Shown piece after piece: positions 42,689 through 54,260 of a stretch of 64,000 bases of DNA (positions are counted from its first letter, which is position 1; every line of letters starts with the position of its first letter). A model generated the notes under the pieces. That model was not told where the DNA came from. It made no database searches and saw only the letters and a program-made list of their open reading frames with translations. The DNA lies in assembly GCA_038496445.1 (NCBI GenBank), contig JALMLS010000376.1:248001-312000 (forward strand), in the 5' to 3' direction. A program made the translations under genes and the position numbers. Source of the DNA: Trichosphaerium sp. ATCC 40318 (Eukaryota; Discosea; Flabellinia; Trichosidae).

Positions 42689-45600
42689 TCACGAACCCAT
42701 TTTTGGCCCAGCGCATATAGCTTCCCACTTCCACACGAGGATGGAGAACACAATGATAACTTTTAATAAAAGTAAGTACTCAAAACTCAAAACAAAGAAG
42801 TGTTTCTAAAAACATTCATACCAAGTACAATGGCAACTACGAGTCCTACTATTAGTCCAGTATTTGTACCACTTCCTTCACGTTCTTGTGCTAAAAATAA
42901 AAGCGTTAGTACTTCGTACACAGTCAGTAAATGATCTTACAAATAGGACCCATTGTAACTGCAGGAACGGTGAATACAGGGGAAAGTGTTGGTTCAACTG
43001 TTTCTGTAGGTGTTACTGTTACGGGTGCCACAGGCATTTCAGTTGGTGTCACAGGAATAGATGGATCCATAGTTGGCATTGTTGTAGGATGAGGTGTTGC
43101 TAAAGGATCAAACAACGGAACTACCAATATTAGTGCACCAATACATATAAGTACGTGGTTGCTTTTTACCTCCAATTACTGCAGCATTACTGAGCAGCGT
43201 TTTGGTGCCTTCAGATGCAGCAGAAAGGCCATTGGACCAAGGGAATCCTAAAAGTATAACACCAGGACCTACAAGTATAACTGGTTCTCCTGTAGGTGCG
43301 GCATTGCCTAAACATAAAGTAAAGAAATGGCATAACAAGCTTTAAAAAACTACCAACAAAGCTTGACGTACCAACTTCAATGAGATCAGATCTGTCTTCT
43401 CTTTTTTGCGTTGAGATGTCAAATGCAATCAAACTACTTGTGCGCAATCTAGATGGTAACTAACATTAAGAAACGATCAAATATTCTTTCATGAAGAAAA
43501 CTTACCCGTCTTCTAGGACGGAAGGCACGTTCGCAGTGAGTGTAGGGAATACTGTTGTTTGTAGACTTATCCCAGTTGTTCCTTTTAAAAGTCAAAATAA
43601 TCATTCTTGCACGTGTTATAACACGTGATGGTTGACATATCAAATATTTATTTAATGCACCTGTGATACGCTTTGCAGTTACACCGAATAAGTTTTGAGC
43701 AGCCCATATATTTCCATCGCCTTCAGTTACTAGTTTTCCACCAGCAATCACCCTACAGTTAAAACTCGTGTTTAGCTACAAGTTAAGTTCTAAAGTTTTT
43801 ATTTGTTCTGTACCATTTGAGTAAGGCTTCAGAACCAGCCTCGGTCAAGAGGATTGCTACATCAACGTTTGTAAAGTCAGTAGGATTACGAAGGATCGTA
43901 TGACCGCTTTGGTTATACAATGCTTCTAAATCGCTGCTTTCACCAAACATAGCAATATTTTGTCGCAAATCAGGTGCTATACCAAAGTAGTTAGAAGACG
44001 AACAAAACAAGAAAAAGCCGAAACTTTCGGCTGGGAGCTTACCAAGGGTTGGTTCACTAAAATAACAGTTAGACAGCTTTTACAGGTTTTAAATAGGTTA
44101 CTTACTTTGTTGGGGCCATCGGTACACCTGGTACTGTTGGTGTGAGTGTGGTTGGAGGCCTTGTTGTGGGTGGTTGAGTTGTTGGCGGCAAGGTAGGTGG
44201 TGCTGTCGGTGCAATGGTTGTTGGTGTTACTGGAGCCACTGTGCTTGGTGGAGGAGGCACGTATGCATTTATGGTCAAACTAGGTTTGACATGCGATTGA
44301 AGAGATACACTTCTATTCACAGTATTAACAACATAGTTGCAAATAGTAATAGAAAATTACCTCCTGCCAAGTATGCCTAAAGAATTGTCAATGTTAACGA
44401 ATAGATAGTATACTTACCTTGGAATACAAGTACTATAGGATCGCCAGGTAGCCTGCATTGAAAATTTAGAAGACAAACCTGTTAGAGTATGTTTATTATT
44501 GTACCATCCGTCTACTTCATTTATGACTTCTTGGATGACTGATCCAATATTCGGCGTATCATACTCTCTACCTGCTGTCCATGTCGATCTTGTATCCCAT
44601 ACGACTCGCGCGTCGGTCAATGGAGAAAGAGATGATACAGCAGCCGAGCTCTAGATACTGATGTCACGTTTTTATCACTGATAATTTTATGGGAAAGACA
44701 CGTACGCCACATATTTTGTTAGGAGAATTAAAAGTCTACAAAGAAATAAGGTTTAGGAGATTTTTGGAGTTTCTTGTTCTTACCTTGTGTGCTCTTATCA
44801 ATATACTCATACCACCCGTAAGATCTTGACTTGCAACAAAAGTTACGAAAGCATCTCCAATATTGATACCTGTTGACAAGTTACAATTCGTTTTATGTTG
44901 AAAAATAAATAACACAAAAAAAATATAGAGCGAGATATTGTTCTTACCATCTTCAGCATCAATACCAAAGAACGTAATCGAAACAAGTTGTAAATCATTA
45001 CTACCATCATCTAAAGTACCAATAGAAACTTCACTTGCTGGGCAAGTAGATGCCAATTCAAGAGATTAGTCGAATGTACAAAAAATAAAATAAAATGTGC
45101 AAATAAAATTGGAACGTACTGTTGTACGCCTATTTTCCGAAATGATATTATTTCCCTCCGTAATGAACGCAGTGACGGTAAACCAGATACTAATATCTCC
45201 ATTAAAGAATATTTCATTTCAAAAAAGGGATGTACACGTACAATATTTCTGTCCCTTTAACGCCCTCCGCATCTGGCTCACTAAAAGGAGTGACTCTCAT
45301 CGTATGATGCCCTTTGTTAGTAAAGATTAATCACGTGATTGAGATTTTTCCGTTGCTTACCAACAGTTGGCGTCCATGACTCTATTTCGCCATTCGGAAA
45401 GTCACCACGTATGTAATATGGAGCAGTATTCTCTAGCCTGTACACCAGAAGTTCAAAAAGAATCCTTTGAAGTGTTTATATTTACGTACTTGAAAAATTG
45501 ATCTCTATCTATACCAAACAGTACACTTACGCCTGGGTCATCGTTTACCAAGTTTGCGCGCACGCTTAGGTCTAATCCTGTGATACGAAGGTTTATGACA

Positions 45601-45818
45601 GAGTTACGCTCCAGGGGCACTACACAGCAAGTTTAGTGACTGATATACGTCTGAAGCATACTTATGACCTCTCCTGTTTGCGCATTAATAAGATCAAGAG
45701 ATCTTATGCCGGGCACTTGGCAATTAGCGAACTAACACGTGTTTAGATGGTATATTATAAGAACACGTACTTGTGCTATTAAAACTAACGTTACGCATAT
45801 AAAATGCAATCTCGGCAT
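42689..45818 (-). CDS. Type I membrane mucin-like surface protein with bacterial-type extracellular domains
   Basis: The signal peptide (MPRLHFICVTLVLIAQ) is followed by a beta-sandwich unit: GIRSLDLINAQTGEVI, INLRITGLDLSVRANLVNDD, RLENTAPYYIRGDFPNGEIE and GHTMRVTPFSEPDAEGVKG. This unit is common in secreted proteins of Bacteroidetes and Cyanobacteria (SL.LI.A.T...I, L.IRA, FGLDG, APY...GD, W....G.HT). A second unit follows (SEVSIGTLDDGSNDLQLVSI, ARVVWDTRSTWTAGREYDTP, NIGSVIQEVINEVDGW). Then come Pro/Thr-rich mucin-like stretches (PTTIAPTAPPTLPPTTQPPT), a globular part with LLTEAGSEALLKW and VTAKRITGALN, and a single membrane helix near the end (GLIVGLVVAIVLVIIVFSIL). It is probably exposed at the cell surface. 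At least ten introns; some middle junctions are uncertain. Confidence 0.72.
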
Positions 45819-45997
45819 GACAAGGGTTACGCTTTTAAAGAATTCGGAGCGAGATCCGTGTTTTATCTGCTTCCAAAGCGTTGACACATTGACTTAAAAC
45901 CGATAAGGAAGGGTTCGGTACGTTTTTTTTTTATTTGTCGGAGGATTGTGGGGTTGCTTGAATGTACAATAGTTAGGTGAGGGTAATCTTTTTAGAG

Positions 45998-47396
45998 TCA
46001 GCTCGGTTTTAATGTTCCAATCTTTGTCATGTCCTCAGGTGATAGTTTAAAATCAAAAATGTCCAAGTTTGATGCTATGTGGTGTTCAGAGTTAGAACGC
46101 GGAATAACTGCGATCCCGCGTTGTACAAGCCACCTAAATACGTCAGTTAGGTGAAGTATAGACACTTACAAGTTGTACCGTAGGACTACTTGAGCTACTT
46201 GTTTATTGTATTTAATAGCAAGTTGTTGCAGCAGTGGATTTGTAAGTACAGGATTTTCTTTCTTTCCACGAGCAAGCCATTGTGTTCCAAGGCTAGAGTA
46301 GGCTTGTAATACTATATTATTCTCCTTGCATATATTATGCAAGTCTTTGGCTTGGTTAAGTGGATCTATCCAGGTCTACAATAAGATATTACAAAGTAAA
46401 GACATCTGGTTTATATCTTTACCTGAAATACATGTGGCTTTATCTTTGCAAAACTGATTAACTCACGTAATTGACTAGGCGAAAAATTTGATACTCCTGT
46501 AAGCAATCAACGTGTAAGGTTCATAGAGCACTTGTTTCTTCAACACAAAGAAAAGGGTTAAAAACTTCATCTGACGTACCGATAGCTCTTACTTTTTTCT
46601 GCTTGTAGAGATCCTCCATGACACGCCAGCTGTCTTTCCAGGTGCCTAAAGAACCATCGTCAATTTATAGCATAAATTATTTCCAATGATACCTTGTGGT
46701 TTCCCTTTACATCCGGATAACCAATCTCCACATTCTGGAAAATGTATCAAGTATAAATCTATGTAATCTGTTTGGAGGTTTTCTAAAGATGTCTCAAAGC
46801 TCTTTTTAGCTGCAGTGCTACCATGGTCAGCCGGGTGAAGCTTTAAAACGGTTAGCAAAAACCATTAGTTGCATTGCAAACAAAACGTGCCTTTGTAGTA
46901 ATGAACAGCTTTCTTCTCGCGTTGGCGTCTTGTAAGATAGCGCCTAACGGTTTTTCACTCCGATACCATGGTCCGGTATAACTTGCAGAATCAAATAGCT
47001 TGTAGCCTGTCCTTGGGCGTTAACAACGTTTTGAGTAAGTTTGTACCTTTGTCAAGTGCCATCCTTAACGCTCCTAGTCAAAATTAACTGTGAGTGTGCC
47101 AGACGCGCGTACCAGCTGGATCTCGTAGAGCAGCCGTGCCAAAGCCAACTAATGGCACTAACATTGTTATTTATTTGTGTGAATGAGTCTATTGTACTCT
47201 TAACGTGATTGTGTAGGACAACAGAGCGTTTGACACCAGAATGAGCGTTAATGACGATGCTTGGTTTTTGGCTCAGCGTAAAAGTAAGCAAGCCAATTAA
47301 CCATACGGAAATCAGTATCTACTACGTTAGTACAGTAAACAAATTGTAAAAAAAACGTACAATGCCAAACAGCATACAAACCGATTCAGTTTTCAT
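45998..47396 (-). CDS. Aldo-keto reductase family oxidoreductase
   Basis: The N-terminus has a signal-anchor-like segment (MKTESVCMLFGI, VWLIGLLTFTLSQKPSIVIN), then PLVGFGTAALRDPA, GYKLFDSASYTGPWYRSEKP (with the catalytic D and Y), LGAILQD, KLFITTK, SLENLQTDYIDLYLIHFPE (L...Y+DL.L+H), VMEDLYKQKKVRAIGVSNFS and LVQRGIAVIPRSELEHHIAS (NADPH-binding), ending MTKIGTLKPS. These are the aldo-keto reductase signatures in order. Introns are short and split between motifs. The N-terminal extension suggests an ER lumenal or secreted enzyme, unusual for the family. The substrate is unknown. Confidence 0.83.
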
Positions 47397-47497
47397 TGTT
47401 CTAGCACTGTTGTAATATCATTCAAATAGTGCATAAACGTGTTAGGAAGCATTACGACTTAAACCAGATTTAAATAATTTTCAAAAAAACGGCGGCA

Positions 47498-48903
47498 ATG
47501 GCAAATAAACGAAAGAGAAAACTTGACGCGATACTGGTATGATAATACGTTGAGGTTAAATGATTTTCGGTTAGGAAGAAACAAAATGTGACGCAGACGG
47601 TGGAAATGCAGATAGTAATGCGTACCAGGGCAATTTACTGACAGACGACGATTTTGCGCGGCCAGCCAAACGCAAACGGGTAATTACATTTTTTTTGACA
47701 CATCATACGGTTTATCTACGCGTGTACTGACTGTAGAGTAGGCTATACTACCACTGATCGCTGAAAATTTTACACCTGACCCAAAGGAAGAGTACATGCT
47801 TGGTATTGACGAAGCTGGTAGAGGCCCAGTATTAGGTAGTATTTAGCAATAACCCAGACGTCATGACGTATTTAGTAATCATGTTTGTAGGTGACATGGT
47901 CTACGGTGCAGCGTGGTGCCCTGTGCGATTCTTGAAACCTTTAAAAGCGCTTGGTGTTGTTGGTAAGTCATTATTGCAGGCTGGAATTCGTGTAAAAATT
48001 AATCAAAAAAATCTGTTAGACTCGAAACAACTCAAGACTGAAGCATCAAGAGAAAGAATTTTTGAAAGAATTCGTATTGCTGATAATATCAACTTGGGAT
48101 GGAAGGTTACACTTATCACACCAGAAGAAATATCAGCAAATATGTTACGGCTGTACGAGACACTTGTATCTTTTTTTTTTTCATGTTAACTTTTTTTTCA
48201 AGGAGTAAAGTTAACCTTAACGTAATGTCTCATAATGCTGCTATTGATCTTATACAATATGCCTTAGACCAAGGTGTTAATGTTAAGCATGTTTATGTCG
48301 ATACTGTAGGAAAACCATCAAAGTATCAAGCGAAGTTAAAGAGGATATTTCCAAAGATAAATATCACTGTTGAAAAAAAAGCAGATGACACTTACCCTAT
48401 AGTTTCTGCTGCGAGTATATGTGCAAAAGTACTAAAAACTAAGTAATAACGAACTATTTCAACGTGTTATATTAGGTTATAAGAGATCACTCTCTAGCTG
48501 ATTGGGTCTTTAAAGAAAACAAGATAACAGCAACAAGACACTTTGGATCAGGATATACTTCTGGTTTGTTTTTTTGTTTTTTGAGCTCGTGATTGTTTAC
48601 CTTGGTTTTGACTTGCTCTCATAGACCCTAACACAAAATTGTGGCTACAGAATAATATTGATAAGGTATTCGGGTTCCCTTCCGTCATGCGGTTTGGGTG
48701 GAGCACTTGTAAAAAAATTCTTGCAAAAAGTTGTATCAAAGCTGAATGGTTAGTGTAGTTCGTAAGTTATACATTCGTGTATTAACATTTTTGCCAGGCC
48801 AGATGAGGATGCGGTTGGCGGAGGACAAACTAAACTTGAATTTGGCGCTAAGCGTTACCGCTATTTTGAAGGAGCGAAATTGCAAATCGTAAAGGATTTC
48901 TGA
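47498..48903 (+). CDS. RNASEH2A: Ribonuclease H2 catalytic subunit A
   Basis: The protein starts [20 protein letters not shown], a basic start, then [20 protein letters not shown] (motif with the catalytic Asp and Glu) and [49 protein letters not shown] (second Asp), [19 protein letters not shown] and [13 protein letters not shown] (A-S-I-x-A-K-V-x-R-D), [17 protein letters not shown] and [10 protein letters not shown], ending [11 protein letters not shown]. All eukaryotic type 2 RNase H motifs are present and the introns are in phase. It removes ribonucleotides and RNA/DNA hybrids in the nucleus; partner subunits B and C are not in the window. Confidence 0.92.
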
Positions 48904-49131
48904 ATTTTGTAACTTTTCGTTTTTGTTTACGAAATAAAATTGTATCTTGGTTCGAAGCCACGTGGTCACTTAATTGTTTTTTTATTTTTTTCGCATTTAA
49001 GTACTTGTATTACTCATTGATAGCTTCGTATTTAGAAACGTATAAAGTGATGTGGTTAAGTGTCTTTGTTATTAAGCTAGATCATTACACACGTCACATA
49101 TATTACAATACCACGTGAAGGACGTCATTAA

Positions 49132-50208
49132 ATGGTCGTATACACGCGTATGCATTAAAAATTGTATAAAAGATTCTTAATCTCCGTTCAGGGTTTTTTT
49201 TTCTGTGCCTGTGCGCTATACTGTCGACGAATGCGGCAATGGTAACGAAATAGTTAACTTTTAAGTTGCTTATTCTCACTAGACGATTAAATTACACCAA
49301 GGTGCTCAGGAGTGTTACTACGAGGATGTTAAGCGAGGAGCAGCTATTGAATTTGGATGGTACGAAGCAAGTCACGTGTCACCAAGATTTACCTTTTTTT
49401 TTCTTTTAAGGTCTATTATATCTGGCGGCGCCAGAACTATTGTTGTTAGGGTTAGAATACCATTGTTCTTCGAGGTTGTGATTGACGAAGATTAGATTAT
49501 GAAAGGAAGGGAAGTTATACAGAATCAGCAGTACCTTGAAGGAAGGTAAAGTATTGGAGTAGTTGTAAAGTTGGTTTTCTGATTGGTCTTAGAGACAAGT
49601 CTTTTTATAGCACTGTTGCTGATAAAGATGTCTCGTACGCTTTCTGTTTTGATAATCGTCGAGGAGGGTATAGTACTTGATTGCAAGGAATGTATCTAAG
49701 AGCGTATAGAGCTACACCAAAGAAGCTACTGGTTAATTTAGAAACAACACATCCTTTCAAAAGAGACAAGCTGCTACCTGGTAAGTCGAAGTTATATTTT
49801 TTGAACCTAACAATGGTGATCAGAGGATATTGATATGCTACAGAAAACGATAATACATGTTGAAAGGTATGTATATTAGTTGACGAGTTACAACACGTGA
49901 TAAACATTTGTTACAAAAAGGGACATTCATAACCTCCAGAACTTAATAGCACATCACTCTGCACGGTTTCAACGTCATGATATTGGTACGAATAAGTCCT
50001 TTATACGGTTATACAATATTAACTCTTTGGATAGAAGCCAAGAATACAAATGGACAGGTTCGCATTTTTTTTCAAGAATATCTTGAATTGCAATATTGTA
50101 TGATACTTACATTGGATTTATTAGATTCTATTTTGGTCTCTGGCAGAATTTTTTACTTTAGTTTTTATTACTGCTGCTCAGGTATATTTTTTGCGTTGTA
50201 CAATATAA
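49132..50208 (+). CDS. p24/TMED (emp24 GOLD-domain) cargo receptor
   Basis: After a 53-base intron the start reads MVGFFFLCLCAILSTNAA, a signal peptide, then MTIKLHQGAQECYYEDVKRG and AAIEFGWSIISGG (GOLD fold with the first conserved Cys), MKGREVIQNQQYLEGRDKSF, KDVSYAFCFDNRRG (second Cys, with the Y-x-F-C-F-D-N motif), DIDMLQKTIIHVERDIHNLQ, RFQRHDIEAKNTNGQ, and a final membrane segment (ILFWSLAEFFTLVFITAAQV) and YFLRCTI. The order and two-Cys GOLD domain are typical of p24 proteins that cycle between ER and Golgi. The short cytosolic tail has no KKxx, so return signals may come from partners. Two middle junctions are inferred. Confidence 0.8.
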
Positions 50209-50342
50209 AATCAATGGATGCAACGACGGTTGTTTTTTTGTTATTGGTATTTCAAACTTTCACAAACAAAGATGGTTGTAAAAAACAAGTTTTTGATTGT
50301 TTCGATTTATAGTATTTGTGCTGGACTTTTGAAGAAAAAAGA

Positions 50343-50411
50343 TATTGTAGACGGTACTGTTGTGTTGCACCACAGTGGGGGCAGTATATAACTCTACTGC
50401 CGTCAACAATA
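50343..50411 (+). ncRNA. Candidate three-way-junction structured RNA
   Basis: An outer stem pairs 50343-50354 with 50400-50411 (11 of 12 bases; the only mismatch is A:A). Inside it, hairpin 50356-50376 has a three-base loop and eight pairs, and a second hairpin pairs 50382-50386 with 50395-50399. The element lies in the gap after the p24 gene, before the convergent transcription factor gene. It matches no RNA family that I know, so it could be a UTR structure or chance. Confidence 0.25.
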
Positions 50412-50612
50412 CAGTCTATGAAAAAATGCATTTATTGGATACTGAGAAGTGTTACAACATCTATTTTTCTTTGAATAAGATTTAGAATCTCAAAAGATTG
50501 TCTGGTGGCCCTTAAGCAATCAATGAACAAATAAACGCTCAAATAAGTCTAAAAGTACAATTTATTTACAATGATATTTCATTGTGATTTCAAGAAATCT
50601 TCCAGAACGAAA
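50412..50612. other. Convergent intergenic region
   Basis: Remaining sequence between the p24 gene and the 3' end of the Zn2Cys6 gene, AT-rich. No gene is seen. Confidence 0.5.
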
Positions 50613-53600
50613 TTACCACTCCGTATTTGCTTCATTGTGCTAGTAGTATATTTAGACGGAAAAAAGGCCTGGCATAATTAAGAAAAAAACAAGAATCGTA
50701 TACCTGACTACCAGGAAATAAAGATTGCTGCCAAACTTCCATATTGTCTATTCCAGATTCTAAAGGAACAGTATCAAATCCTAGATCCTCTCTCATATTC
50801 AAGTCAACAGCTCCCAACTCGGGGAAAGAGTATTCATCTTGATGGGAAGAAAAACTGCTTAGCGAATTACTATGCGAGAAAACCATATCAGAGAGTGGTG
50901 TTTGAGGTTGAGGCTGTGATGTTTGTTGTAAAACTACAGGAGATGCGCTAGTTTGAGGTTGCTGTAAAGGTGAAAAGTTACCTTGTACAGAAACGGGCAG
51001 GTTCTGAGATGCCATAAACCCAGGTGACGCCATATAGCTTGGTGAAGGCATAGGTGCTTGTATTCGAATTCCGGTAGGTAACATAGGTTGAGGTGTGTTC
51101 GAAGGAGATGATGATGGAGATTGAGATGAAGTCGTTGATTGCACAGTGACGTTGTGTGGTATTGGTGATTGTGCTGCAGTTGTAGATGCCTTTGTCCGTT
51201 CAGCAGCTTCATCTTCTTCAATTTGCTTTTTCAATAGTTTCATAACATTTTCTATTCCTCCCATGGCCGCTAGTTTCTTCTTTTGATCAGCAGTGAGTAT
51301 AAACTTAGCCAAGGTTGGATTACTCGCTACTAAAGCACTTAAAATTGGAAGCCTTTCTCTTTGTTCCGGTGAAAACCGGTATCCTGGAGGCAGCTGAGGA
51401 GCTTGGTTTTGTGCTTCTGGAGTAACATTTTGAGCTACAATTTGAGTTGTTTTTGGTTTTTTAGCAGGAGGTTGTTGTGTTGTCCCGCTATCAACGATTG
51501 GTTCTTGTGGGTCTGATCCAAGGGTATCATCTTCATCATTTGAAGACGAAAGTTCGTGTATAGATACATCGTAACCTTGCAAACTAAGGTTCTTGAGCAT
51601 TTTACCTATCTTATCAATATCCAAAAGAATCATTTTTTTTTGAGGTATTAATGTTGGTACAACTGGAGCAGGCAAAGGATCGGAATCCTGCTTAGTACTA
51701 AGAGTTGCGATTATCTAAAAAGAGAATAAGCATGTTGTGTATGTACCTTATGTATTTCTTGAAACGTACATTGAGTATCAAACCACCAATTCTCCACCTA
51801 AACAAGTCAGAAGAAATTAAAACAACAGCTTTCTATTTTCTGTGTTGCTTATGCTTACTTCTTTGAGAGTGTTTTGATCATATTTAGACAATGAATAAAC
51901 TCATTAGGGGCATCAATGCAAGCAAAAACCTAAACAAAATTCGCGTGAATTCGCTGGAAAAACTCAAAAAAATCACGTGGTTTGTTATAGGGTTAGTTAA
52001 TATTACCTCAAATAAACGAATACTAAGGAGCACTCTAACAAATGCTTCATTAGGAAGTGCATTCAGATAATTAAGAGCAACACATGCAGTCTTTAAGAGT
52101 TAGCGACAAACGAAAAAAGTTGGCACAAACCTTGTGAGCTTTGCCACGGTTTCCATCCATTAATTGATATTTACATCTCGCTACTAGTACGAGGACTCTA
52201 AGATGTAAATAAACTGAATCTATTCGAAGGGTCTCAGCCTGCATTATCCGAAGCTTTCATAATTAGTAGTAGGAGAAGTAAAGAATCGTACCAAACAGTT
52301 AGTTTTTTCTGAGGCTGTCATAGATTTTCCCAAAAGAGTTGATAACGTAACCTGGTATTGAGTTAGGTAAAGACTTGTTACCAGTTCATTGGGTACCTTA
52401 TGCATAACTTGTGAGGTAAGACATAAAGCAAGCAATGCTTGGTCTTTATGACATAAACTAGACGGTTGTCCTATGAAAAGACCATAAGTGTTAGTCTCGA
52501 GAAAGCGAGTATTTTGCCATTTGGTTTTACCTTCACAAAACGTCAATAATTCTGTGCAAATTTCGTCTGTTGCATTAAATCGAAGCAACCCACGCATAAA
52601 TTTTGTCTCATGCCATGTTATTGTATGTATAAGACTTCGTTCCTTTCTTGTTATGCGTGCTACACGAACCAATTGTTAAGCGCTAAAACAATGACATACT
52701 AAATTGTTCATTACTTGAGTTAGAAGTAGCCCACAAGGTAATATGTTTTTTGGCTCTCTTGATAAGCTCCATTGCTATCCCCATCTGGCCATCCATGAAA
52801 TACGCACTACCTCTAACTACGTTTGCGGCTAAACTAGTTAGAAAAAGACCCAACAATGTCGACATTCATACCGGCTACTTTTGGATGAAGTTGATGTCCT
52901 ACCTGCGTTTCAATCGATTTTGCGATGGTATCTAGTTGCAAGAACTGTGTTCGGTGACCACAAACAAACGCGCCAAGTGCAGCAACAGCATAAATATGAT
53001 ACGAGTCAGGACTAACTAAAAAGCATAAAAAAATCAGAAACAAACTAACAAACAACTAATTGCACGTGCTTTGCGCGTGAGATACTCTGTTAATATCCAT
53101 GGGTACCACGTGACCAGCATCAAAGGTGTTTAACGCATCAACATAAGTAAGCACAATATTAGCATTAACCTTAACAGTAGGGGTAAGACAATCATCTTGT
53201 ATTTTTGGGTACCAGCTTAACACCAACATTTGAAGGCGATAAAGTGTAGTTTACTACTTGCGTAGGTGAAGGTGTCAACCCACAGCGGTACTGTTTTAGT
53301 TCTTCTTGTTGTTGTTTTACGATTGATTCAAGCTCAGCAATCCTGTTTGAGTACTTTTTTCTGTACCCTGATGAAGCAATACATTAATTGGACTTTGTTT
53401 ACATTGTCTTCTTGCCTGGGCGTGGACCACGCCTCTTCGGTGCTATGTATATACACTCAGAGTCTGTTTTTAAACAAAATCCGCATGGGTTACCTTAAAA
53501 AGCGTCTAAGACTAATTGGTATAAATGTACATACCGCCATCGCATTTTTCATGGCGCTGACGGCAGCGTAAACATGTTTTGGTATTGTTTTTACTAGCAC

Positions 53601-53634
53601 GCTTTCTCTTCTTCGAGCGAGTTTCCGAAGCCAT
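50613..53634 (-). CDS. Zn(II)2Cys6 binuclear-cluster transcription factor
   Basis: The N-terminus carries NTKTCLRCRQRHEKCDGG joined across an intron to PCGFCLKTDSECIYIAPKRR and GPRPG, the six cysteines of the Zn2Cys6 fold (C-x2-C-x6-C ... C-x2-C-x6-C). A coiled-coil linker follows (YSNRIAELESIVKQQQEELK), as in Gal4-like factors. The middle (PDSYHIYAVAALGAFVCGHR, VRGSAYFMDGQMGIAMELIK, DQALLALCLTSQVMHKVPNE) is helical and resembles the fungal-type middle homology region. The C-terminal 350 residues are Gln/Ser/Pro-rich (FSPLQQPQTSASPVVLQQTS), a typical activation region, ending in acidic and aromatic motifs (NMREDLGFDTVPLESG). It should bind CGG-type sites in the nucleus. Some middle exons are approximate. 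Confidence 0.8.
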
Positions 53635-53684
53635 GTCACTCGCTTTGTGCTGCTGTTATAAGATAATTGATGGCTTTATAAGAC

Positions 53685-54097
53685 TTAACGCCTTTTCTGG
53701 CAAAGTGCGAATTTTATATTTTTTATTTTACGGATTATCTTTGCTTTCTCACTTGCTTCTAAACGTTCTTCAGTTTCGGGTACAAAAACTGCCAACACGC
53801 TAGCGTCATGTGGAACTCATCACCAATAATTGTAGTTTAGTCCGGAGGCAAGCTAAAAACCAAAAACGCGCACGTGAGCTATACCACGCCCTTAATACAG
53901 TTTTCAAGACCTTACATAGGGTACATTTTGCGAGTAGTACTACCATTCCACGTACCTATTGATGTTGCCTTCGTTGCCAAAGTGCTTAAAACGCTATGGT
54001 AGTTAATGTCAATCCGTTTTTTAGTTTTTTTGAAGATTGGCAATGATGTCATCGGACAAATTATTTTTAAGTACAACTTGCTGTAGTTTTTTATCAT
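53685..54097 (-). CDS. Possible small gene, hypothetical
   Basis: The reverse strand encodes MIKNYSKLYLKIICPMTSLP and IFKKTKKRIDINYHSVLSTL, then TKATSI before a GTACGT donor. A downstream exon reads VFVPETEERLEASEKAKIIR and ends KFALCQKRR. The basic ends and charged helix would suit a small mitochondrial ribosomal protein or assembly factor, but the central exon could not be fitted into one frame. No family is assigned. Confidence 0.3.
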
Positions 54098-54260
54098 GAC
54101 ACAAGGGAAGTATACTTTTTTTTCTTACGTCAATACAGTTAAGTGTTTATTTAATACAAGGATAATCATTAAATAATATCCAAGGTTCGCTTGGCAATAG
54201 AGTCAAATAGTAAAAGCTTTTTTGGGCAGTTTTTTCTCTTGTTTTTTGTGAAATTTCTAT

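Noticed and set aside
53579..53803. Forward open frame starting at TTG with hydrophobic residues
   Set aside because: It overlaps the start of the Zn2Cys6 gene and a more coherent reverse-strand reading; no ATG.
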